From Bacillota bacterium (GTDB taxonomy: Bacteria; Bacillota; Clostridia; Acetivibrionales; DTU013): a stretch of 64,000 bases of DNA. The first letter of the stretch is position 1. Every line of letters begins with the position of its first letter. This document shows, one piece after another, positions 17,287-26,246 of this stretch. Where the stretch lies: assembly GCA_023412915.1 (NCBI GenBank), contig JAEZRE010000023.1:71233-135232 (forward strand), in the 5' to 3' direction. A program made the position numbers and the translations under genes. A model generated the notes under the pieces. That model did no database searches. It saw nothing but the letters and a program-made list of their open reading frames with translations, and had not been told where the DNA came from.

Positions 17287-17568
17287 TTATATACCTATCA
17301 CTTTTTTTAGACAGTCGAAGAAAATTTCATTGAAGATCAGGCCTGTCGCGATGAACAGGATACTTGCCAGTATAAGCGTCAATCCTGCCCTGCTGCCGTT
17401 TTTACTGGCCATTATGCCCATAATTACAGCGATTACGCCGAAAAAATATGGGTATCTTATCAGCGATAAAGCAGCCGTGAGCCACCCGATCAAGAGAAGG
17501 AGTATTTTACCCGCCGCAGCCGGTTTGCCGGTGCTGCTGTTACTATAGGAATAATCCATCTGGTTCAC
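17287..17568 (-). CDS. Small membrane protein, 93 aa, in the cyanophycin operon
   Basis: Unrecognised. It has two or three hydrophobic segments (about residues 22-50 and 62-85) separated by a short SKNGSR loop, after a Ser/Gly/Lys-rich start. No catalytic motif is visible. It sits between iadA and cphB with only 12 bp to cphB, so it is very probably transcribed with them. A role in anchoring granules or in dipeptide movement would be guesswork. Confidence 0.7.
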   Translation of the reverse strand: MNQMDYSYSNSSTGKPAAAGKILLLLIGWLTAALSLIRYPYFFGVIAVIMGIMASKNGSRAGLTLILASILFIATGLIFNEIFFDCLKKVIGI

Positions 17569-17639
17569 CTCATGATTTATTCTTTATTGACATTGCCGAG
17601 TATATACATCCAATTCGTGAGAATACATAATATCTCAGC

Positions 17640-18767
17640 TTACTTCAAAACCGGTCTGCCACCCTCGAGCAGCAGCTTTCCGCGGCCATAGAGCCTGTCC
17701 GGCATAAAGGAATCCCTGTCTAGCAATAAAATGTCGGCATCACGCCCAACCTCCAGTTTGCCCTTGTTATCGAGCTTCAGAACTTTTGCAACGTTTTCAG
17801 TTACGACCCTCAGGGCTTCGCATAAAGGAATCCCGAAAACCTTTACGGCCGTTCTGATATCGTTATACAATGACATAACGCTGCCAACCTCGTCGTGGTG
17901 TTCACCTGCTCCGCTCGCATTTCCGTCCGAGGAAACGGTCACCCTTTCAAGGCCGTCTTTCGTTGCAAGGAGTTCGCACAGACATTCCGGTACGCTCCTG
18001 CCAGCCTCTGTATTTTCTCCAGCAGTCAGATCAATAATTCCTCCATTTTCATGAAACCTGATCGCCTGGGTGAATAAAGCCCTATTTCTGTTCAGATGAG
18101 TCGGAACGAACATGGATATCGGGAAATCTGTCGATTCAAGCAGTTCTAATAACGGCTGGAGCCCGGATTTTCCGTCCCCAAGATGAAAATGGACCACGCC
18201 TGCCTTACCACCGAGCATCCCTCCCGCAAGCGCTTCATGGGACAATTCCCCAAGCTCGCGTACCGACGGATAGGAAGACCTGTAATCCGATATTGCGATC
18301 TCTCCCACGCCTATAATCTTTTCTATGAGTGCTATATCATTAAGTACACTGCCAGTAGCCGTTACAGTCGGCAAATTATAATAACCGGTATAGATGTAAG
18401 CTGACAAACCCTCGCATTCCAGCTGGCGCGCTTTCATGAGGAGATTGGGTATGCTTTTGTCCACCCCATCAAAACCCAGAAGCCCCACTACGGTAGTCGT
18501 CCCTGCGGAAGCCAGTTTGTCCCAGCCGATAGGATCCAATACGCTTTTAGGACCCTGTTCTCCGCCTCCCCCGGTTATATGCACATGCTGGTCTATGAAA
18601 CCCGGACATGCTAATTTACCCCTGCATTCGACCACCTCTGAAAATTTAAGCTGTCCTTCCTTAATATCCGGCGCTATCAATGCTATTTTGCCGAATGCCA
18701 TCAAAATATCGTTAACGCCCAGATACCGGGGCGCATAGCATTCGACATTCTTCAGCAGTTTGAACAT
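17640..18767 (-). CDS. iadA: Beta-aspartyl (isoaspartyl) dipeptidase
   Basis: Zinc amidohydrolase that splits beta-aspartyl dipeptides. With cyanophycinase upstream of it in function, it would turn beta-Asp-Arg into free Asp and Arg. The metal-binding HVH (H61, H63) is within GFIDQHVHITGGGGE (57-70), the family signature. Conserved histidines follow in VVHFHLG and FVPTHLNRN, and an aspartate in VTVSSDGN. The 375-aa length fits IadA. It is the first gene of the iadA-(membrane protein)-cphB-cphA operon and diverges from a LexA-like regulator gene. Confidence 0.93.
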   Translation of the reverse strand: MFKLLKNVECYAPRYLGVNDILMAFGKIALIAPDIKEGQLKFSEVVECRGKLACPGFIDQHVHITGGGGEQGPKSVLDPIGWDKLASAGTTTVVGLLGFDGVDKSIPNLLMKARQLECEGLSAYIYTGYYNLPTVTATGSVLNDIALIEKIIGVGEIAISDYRSSYPSVRELGELSHEALAGGMLGGKAGVVHFHLGDGKSGLQPLLELLESTDFPISMFVPTHLNRNRALFTQAIRFHENGGIIDLTAGENTEAGRSVPECLCELLATKDGLERVTVSSDGNASGAGEHHDEVGSVMSLYNDIRTAVKVFGIPLCEALRVVTENVAKVLKLDNKGKLEVGRDADILLLDRDSFMPDRLYGRGKLLLEGGRPVLK

Positions 18768-18946
18768 ATTAACCGCATTTCTCCTATCATTATTTCAATA
18801 TATTATTTTTCACAGTAAAAAAATCGATATACATTTTTATTTAATCTGGCAGCAATACACTATGACTCTATGTATATAAGGCAGGTATACGTCATTTTAT
18901 AATTACAATATGATGTTTTTTTCTTACAATGATTACATTATTTAAT

Positions 18947-18975
18947 TTGAATATTTATATTTATTCTGCTAAACT
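18947..18975 (+). promoter_or_regulatory. Promoter of the LexA-like gene
   Basis: TTGAAT at 18947-18952, 17-base spacer, TAAACT at 18970-18975 with an upstream TGC, placing the start of transcription about 47 bases before the gene. The rest of 18768-19028 is AT-rich; I found no clear LexA box and no convincing promoter for iadA. Confidence 0.5.
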
Positions 18976-19028
18976 GGTTTATGTTTGTTTTATGTAAAGT
19001 AATTTATTTCAAAGGGTGATTAAAAAAT

Positions 19029-19664
19029 ATGCTATCTAACTTCAACAGCTTGACCGCAAAACAGAAAAAGGTATACACAGCAATAGAAACCTATATCAAT
19101 AAAAATGGGATACCCCCTACGGTACGCGAAATAGGTGAGTTGGTCGGTGAAAAAACACCAGGTGCAGTTCAGGGAATTCTAAACCGCCTGGAGCAAAAGG
19201 GAGTTATCAAAAGACAGCTCGGAGCCGCAAGATCAATCCAATTGGTATCCTCCGACGAGCAAATGTATGTTAAACCGGCCTATATACCGGAAATAAAGAA
19301 GATCAGCAAACGAAACATTACTGACCTGACAAACATTTATAATATTGAGAAATATCATCCCTTTTCACCTGATTTTGTAACTGAAAACAACGGGTATTTC
19401 CTGTTCGAATCACCGGTCGACGGATTGGCGGAAAGCGGATTCGGAGCCAACGACCTCATACTCGTAAATTCAACCTCCGATCCAAAAACAGGAGATATAG
19501 TTCTTGTATTTTATGAAAACCGCTCCCTGCTCAGGTATTATTATCCAGACACTGACGGAACGCTTACTCTGAAAGCTGATTCGAGCATTATTGACAAGGT
19601 TCGCTTTTCTCCTGAAGAAGTAAACATAATCGGTAAGGTCGAAGGCAGATACACCAGATTCTAA
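19029..19664 (+). CDS. LexA-like repressor with degenerate peptidase domain
   Basis: N-terminal winged helix (residues 1-72, TAKQKKVYTAIETYINKNG then PPTVREIGE) is a clear LexA DNA-binding domain. The C-terminal half follows the S24 fold but has lost key features. There is no Ala-Gly cleavage site in the region 80-115. The serine region reads FESPVDGL (S128) instead of GDSM. The strand that should carry the catalytic lysine (GDIVLVFYENRSLLRYY, 155-171) has no lysine. It is therefore probably not self-cleaving and not a normal SOS sensor. The strong AAAGGGTGAT ribosome site supports the start. Divergence from iadA-cphB-cphA makes it a candidate regulator of them. Confidence 0.82.
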   Translation: MLSNFNSLTAKQKKVYTAIETYINKNGIPPTVREIGELVGEKTPGAVQGILNRLEQKGVIKRQLGAARSIQLVSSDEQMYVKPAYIPEIKKISKRNITDLTNIYNIEKYHPFSPDFVTENNGYFLFESPVDGLAESGFGANDLILVNSTSDPKTGDIVLVFYENRSLLRYYYPDTDGTLTLKADSSIIDKVRFSPEEVNIIGKVEGRYTRF

Positions 19665-19705
19665 AAAGACAGTGAAACAGAGGACGAAACAGCAGGCGAA
19701 ACACA

Positions 19706-19759
19706 GGGACGGTTCTTTTGTTTCACTTTTCAAGAAAAGTGAAACAAAAGAACCGTCCC
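19706..19759. repeat. Perfect 26-bp palindrome (family C) between convergent genes
   Basis: GGGACGGTTCTTTTG... at 19706-19731 pairs perfectly over 26 bases with 19734-19759, leaving a 2-base loop. Flanking GACGAAAC and GTTTCGTC add a looser outer pairing. It lies between the convergent LexA-like and dhaL genes and may end both transcripts. It matches the hairpin at 13731-13764 and the half-copy at 29813-29837. Confidence 0.85.
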
Positions 19760-19785
19760 TTGCGTTTCGTCCCTCTGTCTCAGTT

Positions 19786-20427
19786 TTATTTTATTGCCTC
19801 GTATATTCCATCAGCCATCGCCGTAAGGATGATGCAGCAAGAAGTTGCGCCTGCATCCAGAACTCCCCGCGAGCGTTCGCCAAGGCGGCTGGAGCGACCG
19901 AATCTGGCAACCATGTCTTTAGTGGAATCTTTACCTTTTTCAGCTGCAGCCTTCATATCCAAAAGAGCCGTCCTGAAATCCCCGCCTGCCGCAGCAGCTG
20001 CGCTGACAGCCTCCGCTGCCGGTTCGAGCGTATCCACGAGCGTTTTGTCACCTACCTGAGCGTCTACGATTTCATGTAATCCATCGAGGCCTGCCCTGAG
20101 CATATTCCCCAGGTCCGCCGCGGAAATCTCCTCGAGCCCTTCTCCTGCCTCGGCCATGTCCATGAATATGGTTCCGTAGATCGGCCCCATCGAACCTCCG
20201 ATCTCTGAAAACAAAATATTGCCCAGTTCATCGAGGCCTTCAGTAAAAGATATCTCTTTATCGGAAATCCTCTGACCAAATATCGAAAAGCCCTTGTTCA
20301 TGTTCATACCATGATCCCCGTCGCCTATCAAGCCGTCGACTTCTCCAAGGTATGCCTTGTTTTCCTGTATTGCTTTGACCATCGCAAGTAAAACCGGTTT
20401 ACCGCTTGCATTATTGAATGTATCCAT
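19786..20427 (-). CDS. dhaL: Dihydroxyacetone kinase subunit DhaL
   Basis: ADP/ATP-binding subunit of a two-part dihydroxyacetone-type kinase. The 213-aa helical-barrel protein carries the metal-binding loop IGDGDHGMNM (about 34-43) and the GGSMGPIYGTIF segment (near 98-109). It lies 71 bp after dhaK. No dhaM phosphotransferase gene is present, so ATP rather than PEP is the likely phosphate donor, or DhaM is elsewhere. Located at the end of the operon that begins with the sugar ABC transporter. Confidence 0.92.
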   Translation of the reverse strand: MDTFNNASGKPVLLAMVKAIQENKAYLGEVDGLIGDGDHGMNMNKGFSIFGQRISDKEISFTEGLDELGNILFSEIGGSMGPIYGTIFMDMAEAGEGLEEISAADLGNMLRAGLDGLHEIVDAQVGDKTLVDTLEPAAEAVSAAAAAGGDFRTALLDMKAAAEKGKDSTKDMVARFGRSSRLGERSRGVLDAGATSCCIILTAMADGIYEAIK

Positions 20428-20498
20428 TTAATCCTTCCTCCCACATTGGCTCAAGCCCTTCAGCAGAGCTGACAGGGCGACCGCGCTTGTAAGCCTTG

Positions 20499-21494
20499 TC
20501 AGAACTGCTTCAAGCCCATTGTTTCAACAGGTATATCCACGAGTTCCTTAAGCTCGTCATCAAGCTTCATGACCGTCAGAGTAGCCCCCATCATTTCAAG
20601 TGAAGTAAAGTAGTTGCCTACATATGCGCGATGGATTTTGATCCCCTTTTCCGCAATCAGCTTTTCTATTTCATTATATAGAACATACAGCTCCATGACA
20701 GGTGTGGCCCCAAGTCCCGATACCAGTACGGCGACCTCGTCGCCCGCGCCGAACGGCAAATCCGGCAGCACTACGTCCACCATACGCTTTGCCATCTCCT
20801 GCGCGCTCTCGAGCTTGCATACCTCTATGCCGGGTTCTCCATGATGCCCTATTCCTACTTCCATCGTTCCTTCTTTTATTTCGAAATTAGGGTGTCCTAC
20901 CGCCGGTAGCGTGCAGGGAGTCAAGCCTATCCCTATGCTTCGTGTATTGTCTATCGCCTTCTGAGCTGCCGCAATGACCTCGTCGAGCGTGGCGCCTTTG
21001 GCTGCCTTCGCTCCTCCAGCCTTCCACATGAACACTTCCCCGGCAACGCCGCGGCGTTTCTCCATCTGGTCCCTGGGCGCCGAAGCGACGTCATCGTTCG
21101 CGACGACGGTTTTCACCTCAAGACCTTCCTTCCTGGCCATTTTTATCGCCATTTTAACGTTCATATTGTCGCCCGAGTAATTTCCATAGAGGCAGGCGAC
21201 GCCCTTTTTGCCGTCGGCAGCGCGGAATGCGTCCAGAAATGCCGCCGCCGTGGGCGAGGAGAATATTTCCCCAACCGCTACCGCGTCCACCATATTCCTT
21301 CCGGCATAACCTACGAATGCAGGCTTGTGGCCTGAGCCGCCGCCTGTCACTATCCCGACTCTGTCGCCGGGAGCTCCGATATATTTGATCACGCGCGGAT
21401 TATTTGTCTTTGTCACTATATTGCTGTGGGTTTTCAGGAAACCTGACAACATTTCATCAACTATATTGTCAGGGTCGTTGAATATCCTCTGCAT
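20499..21494 (-). CDS. dhaK: Dihydroxyacetone kinase subunit DhaK
   Basis: Substrate-binding subunit that holds the ketone covalently on a histidine. The 331-aa protein has GGGSGHKPAFVGY (51-63) and GIGHHGEPG (214-222), where H218 corresponds to the hemiaminal-forming histidine of E. coli DhaK. The ATG at 21492-21494 follows TAGGAGG. With the dehydrogenase gene just upstream and an ABC sugar importer, the true substrate may be a ketotetrose such as erythrulose instead of dihydroxyacetone; sequence alone does not settle this. Confidence 0.93.
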   Translation of the reverse strand: MQRIFNDPDNIVDEMLSGFLKTHSNIVTKTNNPRVIKYIGAPGDRVGIVTGGGSGHKPAFVGYAGRNMVDAVAVGEIFSSPTAAAFLDAFRAADGKKGVACLYGNYSGDNMNVKMAIKMARKEGLEVKTVVANDDVASAPRDQMEKRRGVAGEVFMWKAGGAKAAKGATLDEVIAAAQKAIDNTRSIGIGLTPCTLPAVGHPNFEIKEGTMEVGIGHHGEPGIEVCKLESAQEMAKRMVDVVLPDLPFGAGDEVAVLVSGLGATPVMELYVLYNEIEKLIAEKGIKIHRAYVGNYFTSLEMMGATLTVMKLDDELKELVDIPVETMGLKQF

Positions 21495-21542
21495 TTTAAA
21501 CCTCCTATCGTCCAACCATATACTTTAACTATAAAAAGCTAC

Positions 21543-22310
21543 CTACTTTATTGTATAACCGCCATCTATCAGCAGGTTATGACCGGTTATCATTCCTGCG
21601 GCGCCGCTGCAAAGGAATGCAATACAGCCCGCTATCTCATCCGTTTCCGCGAAGCGTTCCGATGGCATCTCCTTCTTGAAAGCATCGCCTACAGGACCCG
21701 ACCAGGCTTTTTTGCCGAGGTCGGTAAGAACAACCGTGGGCGATACCGCATTTATCCTGATGCCGTATTTTCCCCATTCTAGTGCCATTACCTTCGTCAT
21801 CGCTATTATTGCGCCCTTGCTCGCGCAATAGGCTACATGCCTGTCAAGCGCTATGACGCCTGCCTGCGACGCCATATTAACTATGGAGCCGCCCCTGCCG
21901 GCGTCTATCATGTACTTTCCGACGGCTTGAGCCATTTTGAACGACGCTGTAAGATTTATGTCCATTGTTTTCTGCCACATATCGTCGCTTATATTTTCCG
22001 CATTATCAAGTGCTACGATACCCGCGCAGTTAACCAGTATATCCACACCGCCGAACCTGCTGACAGCCAGGTCGATCACCGATTTTCTGTATTCGTCCTT
22101 TGTGATGTCGCCTGCTATACCCGTACAATTTTCGCCAAGAGCGCCGGCTATTTTTTCAACATCCTTGTTAAGATCCGCAAGGACGCAATTAACTCCCTTT
22201 GCCAAGAAAAATTTCGCCGTCTCATAGCCTATGCCTGCCGCGCCGCCTGTTATTATTGCAGTCTGTCCCTTCAGTGAAAAATCCAGATCCGCTCCGCTGT
22301 ACTTAAGCAT
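21543..22310 (-). CDS. Short-chain dehydrogenase/reductase (SDR), probable polyol dehydrogenase
   Basis: Classical NAD(P)-dependent SDR of 255 aa. The coenzyme motif TGGAAGIG is at 21-28, NAG-type NCAGIV at 94-99, and the catalytic triad is S148, Y161 and K165 (YCASK). D46-type acidic residue after the second strand (VLADLN) suggests NAD over NADP. The start at 22308-22310 follows GGAGG by 7 bases; the longer frame to 22391 overlaps the transporter gene region. Its place between the transporter and dhaK suggests it oxidises a sugar alcohol to the ketose that DhaK-DhaL phosphorylates. Confidence 0.9.
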   Translation of the reverse strand: MLKYSGADLDFSLKGQTAIITGGAAGIGYETAKFFLAKGVNCVLADLNKDVEKIAGALGENCTGIAGDITKDEYRKSVIDLAVSRFGGVDILVNCAGIVALDNAENISDDMWQKTMDINLTASFKMAQAVGKYMIDAGRGGSIVNMASQAGVIALDRHVAYCASKGAIIAMTKVMALEWGKYGIRINAVSPTVVLTDLGKKAWSGPVGDAFKKEMPSERFAETDEIAGCIAFLCSGAAGMITGHNLLIDGGYTIK

Positions 22311-22417
22311 TCTGTTGCCTCCATTCCTGCTGCTTTTATTACTTTCTAAACTAGTATGAATAAGTGTATGGAGAGAGTATTCTCCCTCCATACGCCATTA
22401 TCCTTTATTTTTTATTA

Positions 22418-23425
22418 TTACTGTGCCCTCTGTTTGTAATCTGCTACTTTATCCTTGGTAACCATTTCAAAATCTATCCAGTACTCTTTCTCCACTTTTT
22501 CCTTCTTTGCCGCAGCGATTGCAATTTCCACAGCCTTGCTGCCCTGGCCTGCACCGTCCTGGAAGATCGTCGCGATCAGCTTGTCGCTTTCGACTGCATT
22601 CAATGCGTCGGTGATACCATCGATTCCGATCGTGGGGATGTCAAGTTTCTTTGCATCCATTGCCTGTTTTGCGCCAAGAGCCATTTCATCGTTTTCGGCC
22701 ACTACCGCGTCGATCTTGTCGAAGGCCTGCAGCCAGTTTTCCATGACTGTCATTGCTTCGGAACGAGACCAATTGGCGGTCTTCTCTGCAAGTATCTTGA
22801 TGTCTGGATATTTTGCAAGGATATTCTGGATGCCTTTTGAACGCTCGAGCTGAGCGGACTGTCCCAGAGGTCCGTCAAGTATGACTATATTGCCCTTGCC
22901 GCCGATCTTATCGGCTATAGCCTGCATTTCAAGCTCGCCTGCATACACGTCCTTTGAACCTACATAGCTGGTAAGCTTGTCGCTGTCAACACGTGTATTT
23001 ACACCGACTACAGGAATATTTGCCGCAGCAGCCTTATCAACTGCAATAGCGCACGCCTTGGCATCCTGAGGATTCAGTATGATAGCGTCGACGCCGTCGG
23101 AGATCATAGTTTCAACCTGATTGATCTGTGTATTCGGATCATAGTTGCCATCATAGATCCTGATTTCCGCGCCGAGCTTTTCCGCTTCCTTCTTTGCTGC
23201 GTTTGAAAGGCGTACTGTAAACTCGTTTTTCAGGCTGTAAAGCGTCATTCCTATAACGAGCTTCTTGCCCTGGGTCGTAGTTGACGCGGTGCTGGTGCTG
23301 TTTGCGGTAGAGCCAGCGTTGTTTTCAGTCTGTGTCTTCGTTCCGGAGCCTGAACCGCAAGCCGCCAGGGAAAGTGACATTGCCAGTGCTAATACAGTTG
23401 CTGTGATGGTGCGAAACTTTTTCAT
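22418..23425 (-). CDS. Sugar ABC transporter substrate-binding lipoprotein (RbsB-like)
   Basis: Extracellular receptor of the importer. Residues 1-22 form a lipoprotein signal peptide with lipobox LAAC at 19-22. A Ser/Thr/Gly linker precedes the periplasmic-binding-protein-1 fold, seen in VIGMTLYSLKNEF (near 57-69), QINQVETMISDGVDAIILNP and the ligand-hinge region AVVAENDEMALGA. The ribose/galactose/erythritol class is indicated, but ligand identity is not. A strong AGGAGG site precedes it. Confidence 0.92.
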   Translation of the reverse strand: MKKFRTITATVLALAMSLSLAACGSGSGTKTQTENNAGSTANSTSTASTTTQGKKLVIGMTLYSLKNEFTVRLSNAAKKEAEKLGAEIRIYDGNYDPNTQINQVETMISDGVDAIILNPQDAKACAIAVDKAAAANIPVVGVNTRVDSDKLTSYVGSKDVYAGELEMQAIADKIGGKGNIVILDGPLGQSAQLERSKGIQNILAKYPDIKILAEKTANWSRSEAMTVMENWLQAFDKIDAVVAENDEMALGAKQAMDAKKLDIPTIGIDGITDALNAVESDKLIATIFQDGAGQGSKAVEIAIAAAKKEKVEKEYWIDFEMVTKDKVADYKQRAQ

Positions 23426-23470
23426 AATAATCCTCCTAGATTATTTATACTTAAGCCGGCTATGCGGCTG

Positions 23471-24436
23471 TCAGTCCTTGGAATTGGTCAAACTATCCAT
23501 CATTACTGCTGCGACGATGATTATACCTTTGATGATCAGCTGCCAGTATGATGAAACCGCCATCATATCAAGTCCGTTGTTCAGAACCGCTATTATCAGT
23601 ACTCCTACCACGGTCCCCCACAATCTTCCCCTGCCGCCTGCAAGGCTCGTTCCGCCCATTACAACGGCAGCGATCGCGTCTGTTTCATAATTCTGTCCGG
23701 CCATTGCGAGACCCGAGGATACTCTGGAAGTCAGTACGATGCCTGCAAGGCCCGATAAAACACCGGCTATCATATATGCCGACCACACTACAGTTTTAAC
23801 CTTTACGCCTGACACACGGGCCGCCTTCTCGTTGCCGCCCACTGCGAATATATATCTGCCGTATTTGCACCTGTAGAGAAGGATACCGCATACTGCCAGA
23901 ACCACGACCAGAATAATTACAGGGATAGGTATTAGCCCGATGCTGCCGCCCCCGATCTTAAGGAAGCCCTCACTGAGCCCCGGCACAGGCTGTGCATTGC
24001 TGGCCAGATACGTCACCCCTCGCGCTACAGTGAGCATACCAAGAGTCGCTATGAACGCAGGCACCTTCAGTACTGATACCACAAGCCCATTGATACTTCC
24101 AAGTAAAAATCCTACCGCCAGACCGACAAGTACTGCCACAAACCACGGGATCTGCTGGTTCTGCGCCATTAGCGCTGCAAATATGCCCGCTGCTCCCAGT
24201 ATCGAGCCTACCGACAGATCGATACCTCCGGTCAGGACCACAAATGTCATTCCCAGCGCAAGCAGGCCGTTAATGGACGCCTGCCGAAGAAGATTGAATA
24301 TATTGTCTATATTCAGGAACCTGGGCTTGATTATCGAAAAAATCAGTATTACCAGGAGCAATCCAAACAACGTTGCGAATTTTTCGGCAAATTCCTTGGC
24401 CGTCATACGCTGGCCTTGATTTAGTAATTTTTCCAT
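23471..24436 (-). CDS. Sugar ABC transporter permease (RbsC-like)
   Basis: Inner-membrane channel of the importer, 321 aa with about eight to ten hydrophobic segments and no other domain. The family signature is clear in NLLRQASINGLLALGMTFV (47-65), GGIDLSVGS (70-78) and AVVMGGTSLAGGRG (237-250). It lies between the ATPase and binding-protein genes as in other CUT2 importers, with short gaps on both sides. Confidence 0.94.
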   Translation of the reverse strand: MEKLLNQGQRMTAKEFAEKFATLFGLLLVILIFSIIKPRFLNIDNIFNLLRQASINGLLALGMTFVVLTGGIDLSVGSILGAAGIFAALMAQNQQIPWFVAVLVGLAVGFLLGSINGLVVSVLKVPAFIATLGMLTVARGVTYLASNAQPVPGLSEGFLKIGGGSIGLIPIPVIILVVVLAVCGILLYRCKYGRYIFAVGGNEKAARVSGVKVKTVVWSAYMIAGVLSGLAGIVLTSRVSSGLAMAGQNYETDAIAAVVMGGTSLAGGRGRLWGTVVGVLIIAVLNNGLDMMAVSSYWQLIIKGIIIVAAVMMDSLTNSKD

Positions 24437-24454
24437 TTTGATACCTCTTTATAA

Positions 24455-25948
24455 TTACATTTTTGATACAGCTAACCGCATGATGTTTTCCTGTTCGAAT
24501 TCACTGCGTTTTAACTCCCCCGCAAGCGTGCCGTTGCTGAAAACGGCGATTCTGTCAGCCATGCCCATGACTTCCGGCATTTCGGATGAGATCATGATTA
24601 TAGAGTTACCTTTGGAGACAAACTCGCACATCAGCTTGTAGATCTCGGCCTTTGCACCTACGTCGATACCGCGGGTAGGTTCATCGAGTATCAACAGCTT
24701 CGGGCCTTTTATCAGCCACTTTGACAACACAACTTTCTGCTGGTTTCCGCCCGAAAGTGATTTTACCAGCTGTTTTCCGCCTGAAGTTTTGATGTGCAAC
24801 GACTGTATCTGACCGGAGACTGTACTGTTTTCCTTTTTTCTGTTGATAAGGAACTTCGGGCAGAACTGATCCATGGAAGCAAGCGTAATATTGTGCGCCA
24901 CGCTCATATGTGGCACCAGGCCCTCGCCCTTCCTGTCCTCAGTTACAAAGGCTATCTGCCGCTTTATCGCATCCTTTGGGCTTTTAGAATTCAAAGGCTG
25001 CTTATCGAAAATGATCTCACCCGAGTCTGCGGGCGTCAGGCCGAAAAGCGCCTGCATCACTTCGGTCCGGCCTGCCCCGATCAGACCTGCAACGCCGAGT
25101 ATCTCTCCCTGCCTTACGTTGAAACTGATATGACTGAATTTTCCGGCCAGTGAAAGATCCTTGATTTCCAGCATTGTTTCGCCTATCGGTACCTCGACCT
25201 TGGGGTAAATATCCTCAAGCTCCCGACCGACCATATTTTTTATGAGAATATCGCTGTTAATTTCTTTCGCAGGCCACGAACCTACGAATTTTCCGTCCCG
25301 CAATACCGTGACCTCGTCAGATATCCTGAAGACCTCGTCCATCTTGTGCGAGATGTAGATAATACCTTTCCCGTCCCGTTTCAGACGGTTGATGATCTCG
25401 AACAAATTGTCGACTTCCTTGTCAGTGATTGCCGAGGTAGGTTCATCCATGATTATAATTTCCGCATTGCAGGAAATGGCCTTGGCGATTTCAACCAGCT
25501 GCTGGTCGGCTACTCTTAGGCTTCCGAGCCTCTTATACGGGCTTATATTGATATGGAGCCTTTCCAGCAATTCACCTGTTTGTTTGTAAAGCTGCTTGTA
25601 ATCGACAAACATTCCCTTCCCCGGTTCACGACCGAGGTAGATATTTTCGGCCACAGTCATCCCGGGTACAGGAGCCAGTTCCTGATGGATCATAGCTATG
25701 CCGAGCTTTTGAGCATCCATCGGCGAGCCTATCTCAACCTGCATACCGTTGATACTGATACTGCCGCTGTTGCATTTATGCATACCGGACAGGATGTTCA
25801 TAAGTGTGGACTTGCCCGCTCCATTTTCACCCATCAACGCGTGCACCGTACCCTTTCTCAGGCTGAAATGCACCTTGTGCAGTACTTCAACGCCATAAAA
25901 GCTTTTAACTATATCGTTCATTTCAAGCAGGTTCAAATGGATCATCAC
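24455..25948 (-). CDS. Sugar ABC transporter ATP-binding protein (RbsA-like)
   Basis: Tandem-ATPase subunit of a CUT2-class importer, 497 aa. The first half has Walker A GENGAGKST (38-46) and the second half has a degenerate P-loop (GLIGAGRTE). The signature SGGNQQK and Walker B LLILDEPTRGID are in the second half, while MDEPTSAI is in the first. Start choice is uncertain: the listed ATG has GAGGTG too close, and a TTG six codons in is possible. First gene of the transporter operon, after a candidate AraC-type operator. Confidence 0.93.
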   Translation of the reverse strand: MMIHLNLLEMNDIVKSFYGVEVLHKVHFSLRKGTVHALMGENGAGKSTLMNILSGMHKCNSGSISINGMQVEIGSPMDAQKLGIAMIHQELAPVPGMTVAENIYLGREPGKGMFVDYKQLYKQTGELLERLHINISPYKRLGSLRVADQQLVEIAKAISCNAEIIIMDEPTSAITDKEVDNLFEIINRLKRDGKGIIYISHKMDEVFRISDEVTVLRDGKFVGSWPAKEINSDILIKNMVGRELEDIYPKVEVPIGETMLEIKDLSLAGKFSHISFNVRQGEILGVAGLIGAGRTEVMQALFGLTPADSGEIIFDKQPLNSKSPKDAIKRQIAFVTEDRKGEGLVPHMSVAHNITLASMDQFCPKFLINRKKENSTVSGQIQSLHIKTSGGKQLVKSLSGGNQQKVVLSKWLIKGPKLLILDEPTRGIDVGAKAEIYKLMCEFVSKGNSIIMISSEMPEVMGMADRIAVFSNGTLAGELKRSEFEQENIMRLAVSKM

Positions 25949-26090
25949 CTCTTTTCATTTGACCTCCGCCATACAAAGGCAATAGAAAACCAGACCTTAA
26001 TAAATACTTTCAGTATGCAAGGCTTTGATTCAATATTGATTCTTCGATGGCTTGATGTTGCAGAAATCATTTCGTATCGTCTATATTTCA

Positions 26091-26143
26091 ATTATACAGG
26101 CGATCAGTCACATACCGAGGTTCGAAATTCTAATATAAGGTTC
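26091..26143 (-). promoter_or_regulatory. Promoter with direct repeats before the sugar-transporter operon
   Basis: On the minus strand a perfect -10 TATAAT (26091-26096, preceded by TG) lacks a good -35. Upstream of it are two GAACCT direct repeats (26118-26123 and 26138-26143) exactly 20 bases apart, the spacing usual for an AraC-family activator dimer. The adjacent gene encodes such a regulator. The rest of the 298-bp gap 25949-26246 shows nothing else. Confidence 0.55.
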
Positions 26144-26246
26144 ACTTTTTTATGACATCAATCGGAGAAAACCTTTTTGAGGCGGCTTTTTTGAAGAGGG
26201 CTTCTGGGGAGAACGCTCACCTGCCCCGGGCTGAAGGAAGGGAGTC

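Noticed and set aside
18768..19028. LexA box in the divergent region
   Set aside because: I searched by eye for GAAC-type palindromes and found none good enough; binding must be tested.
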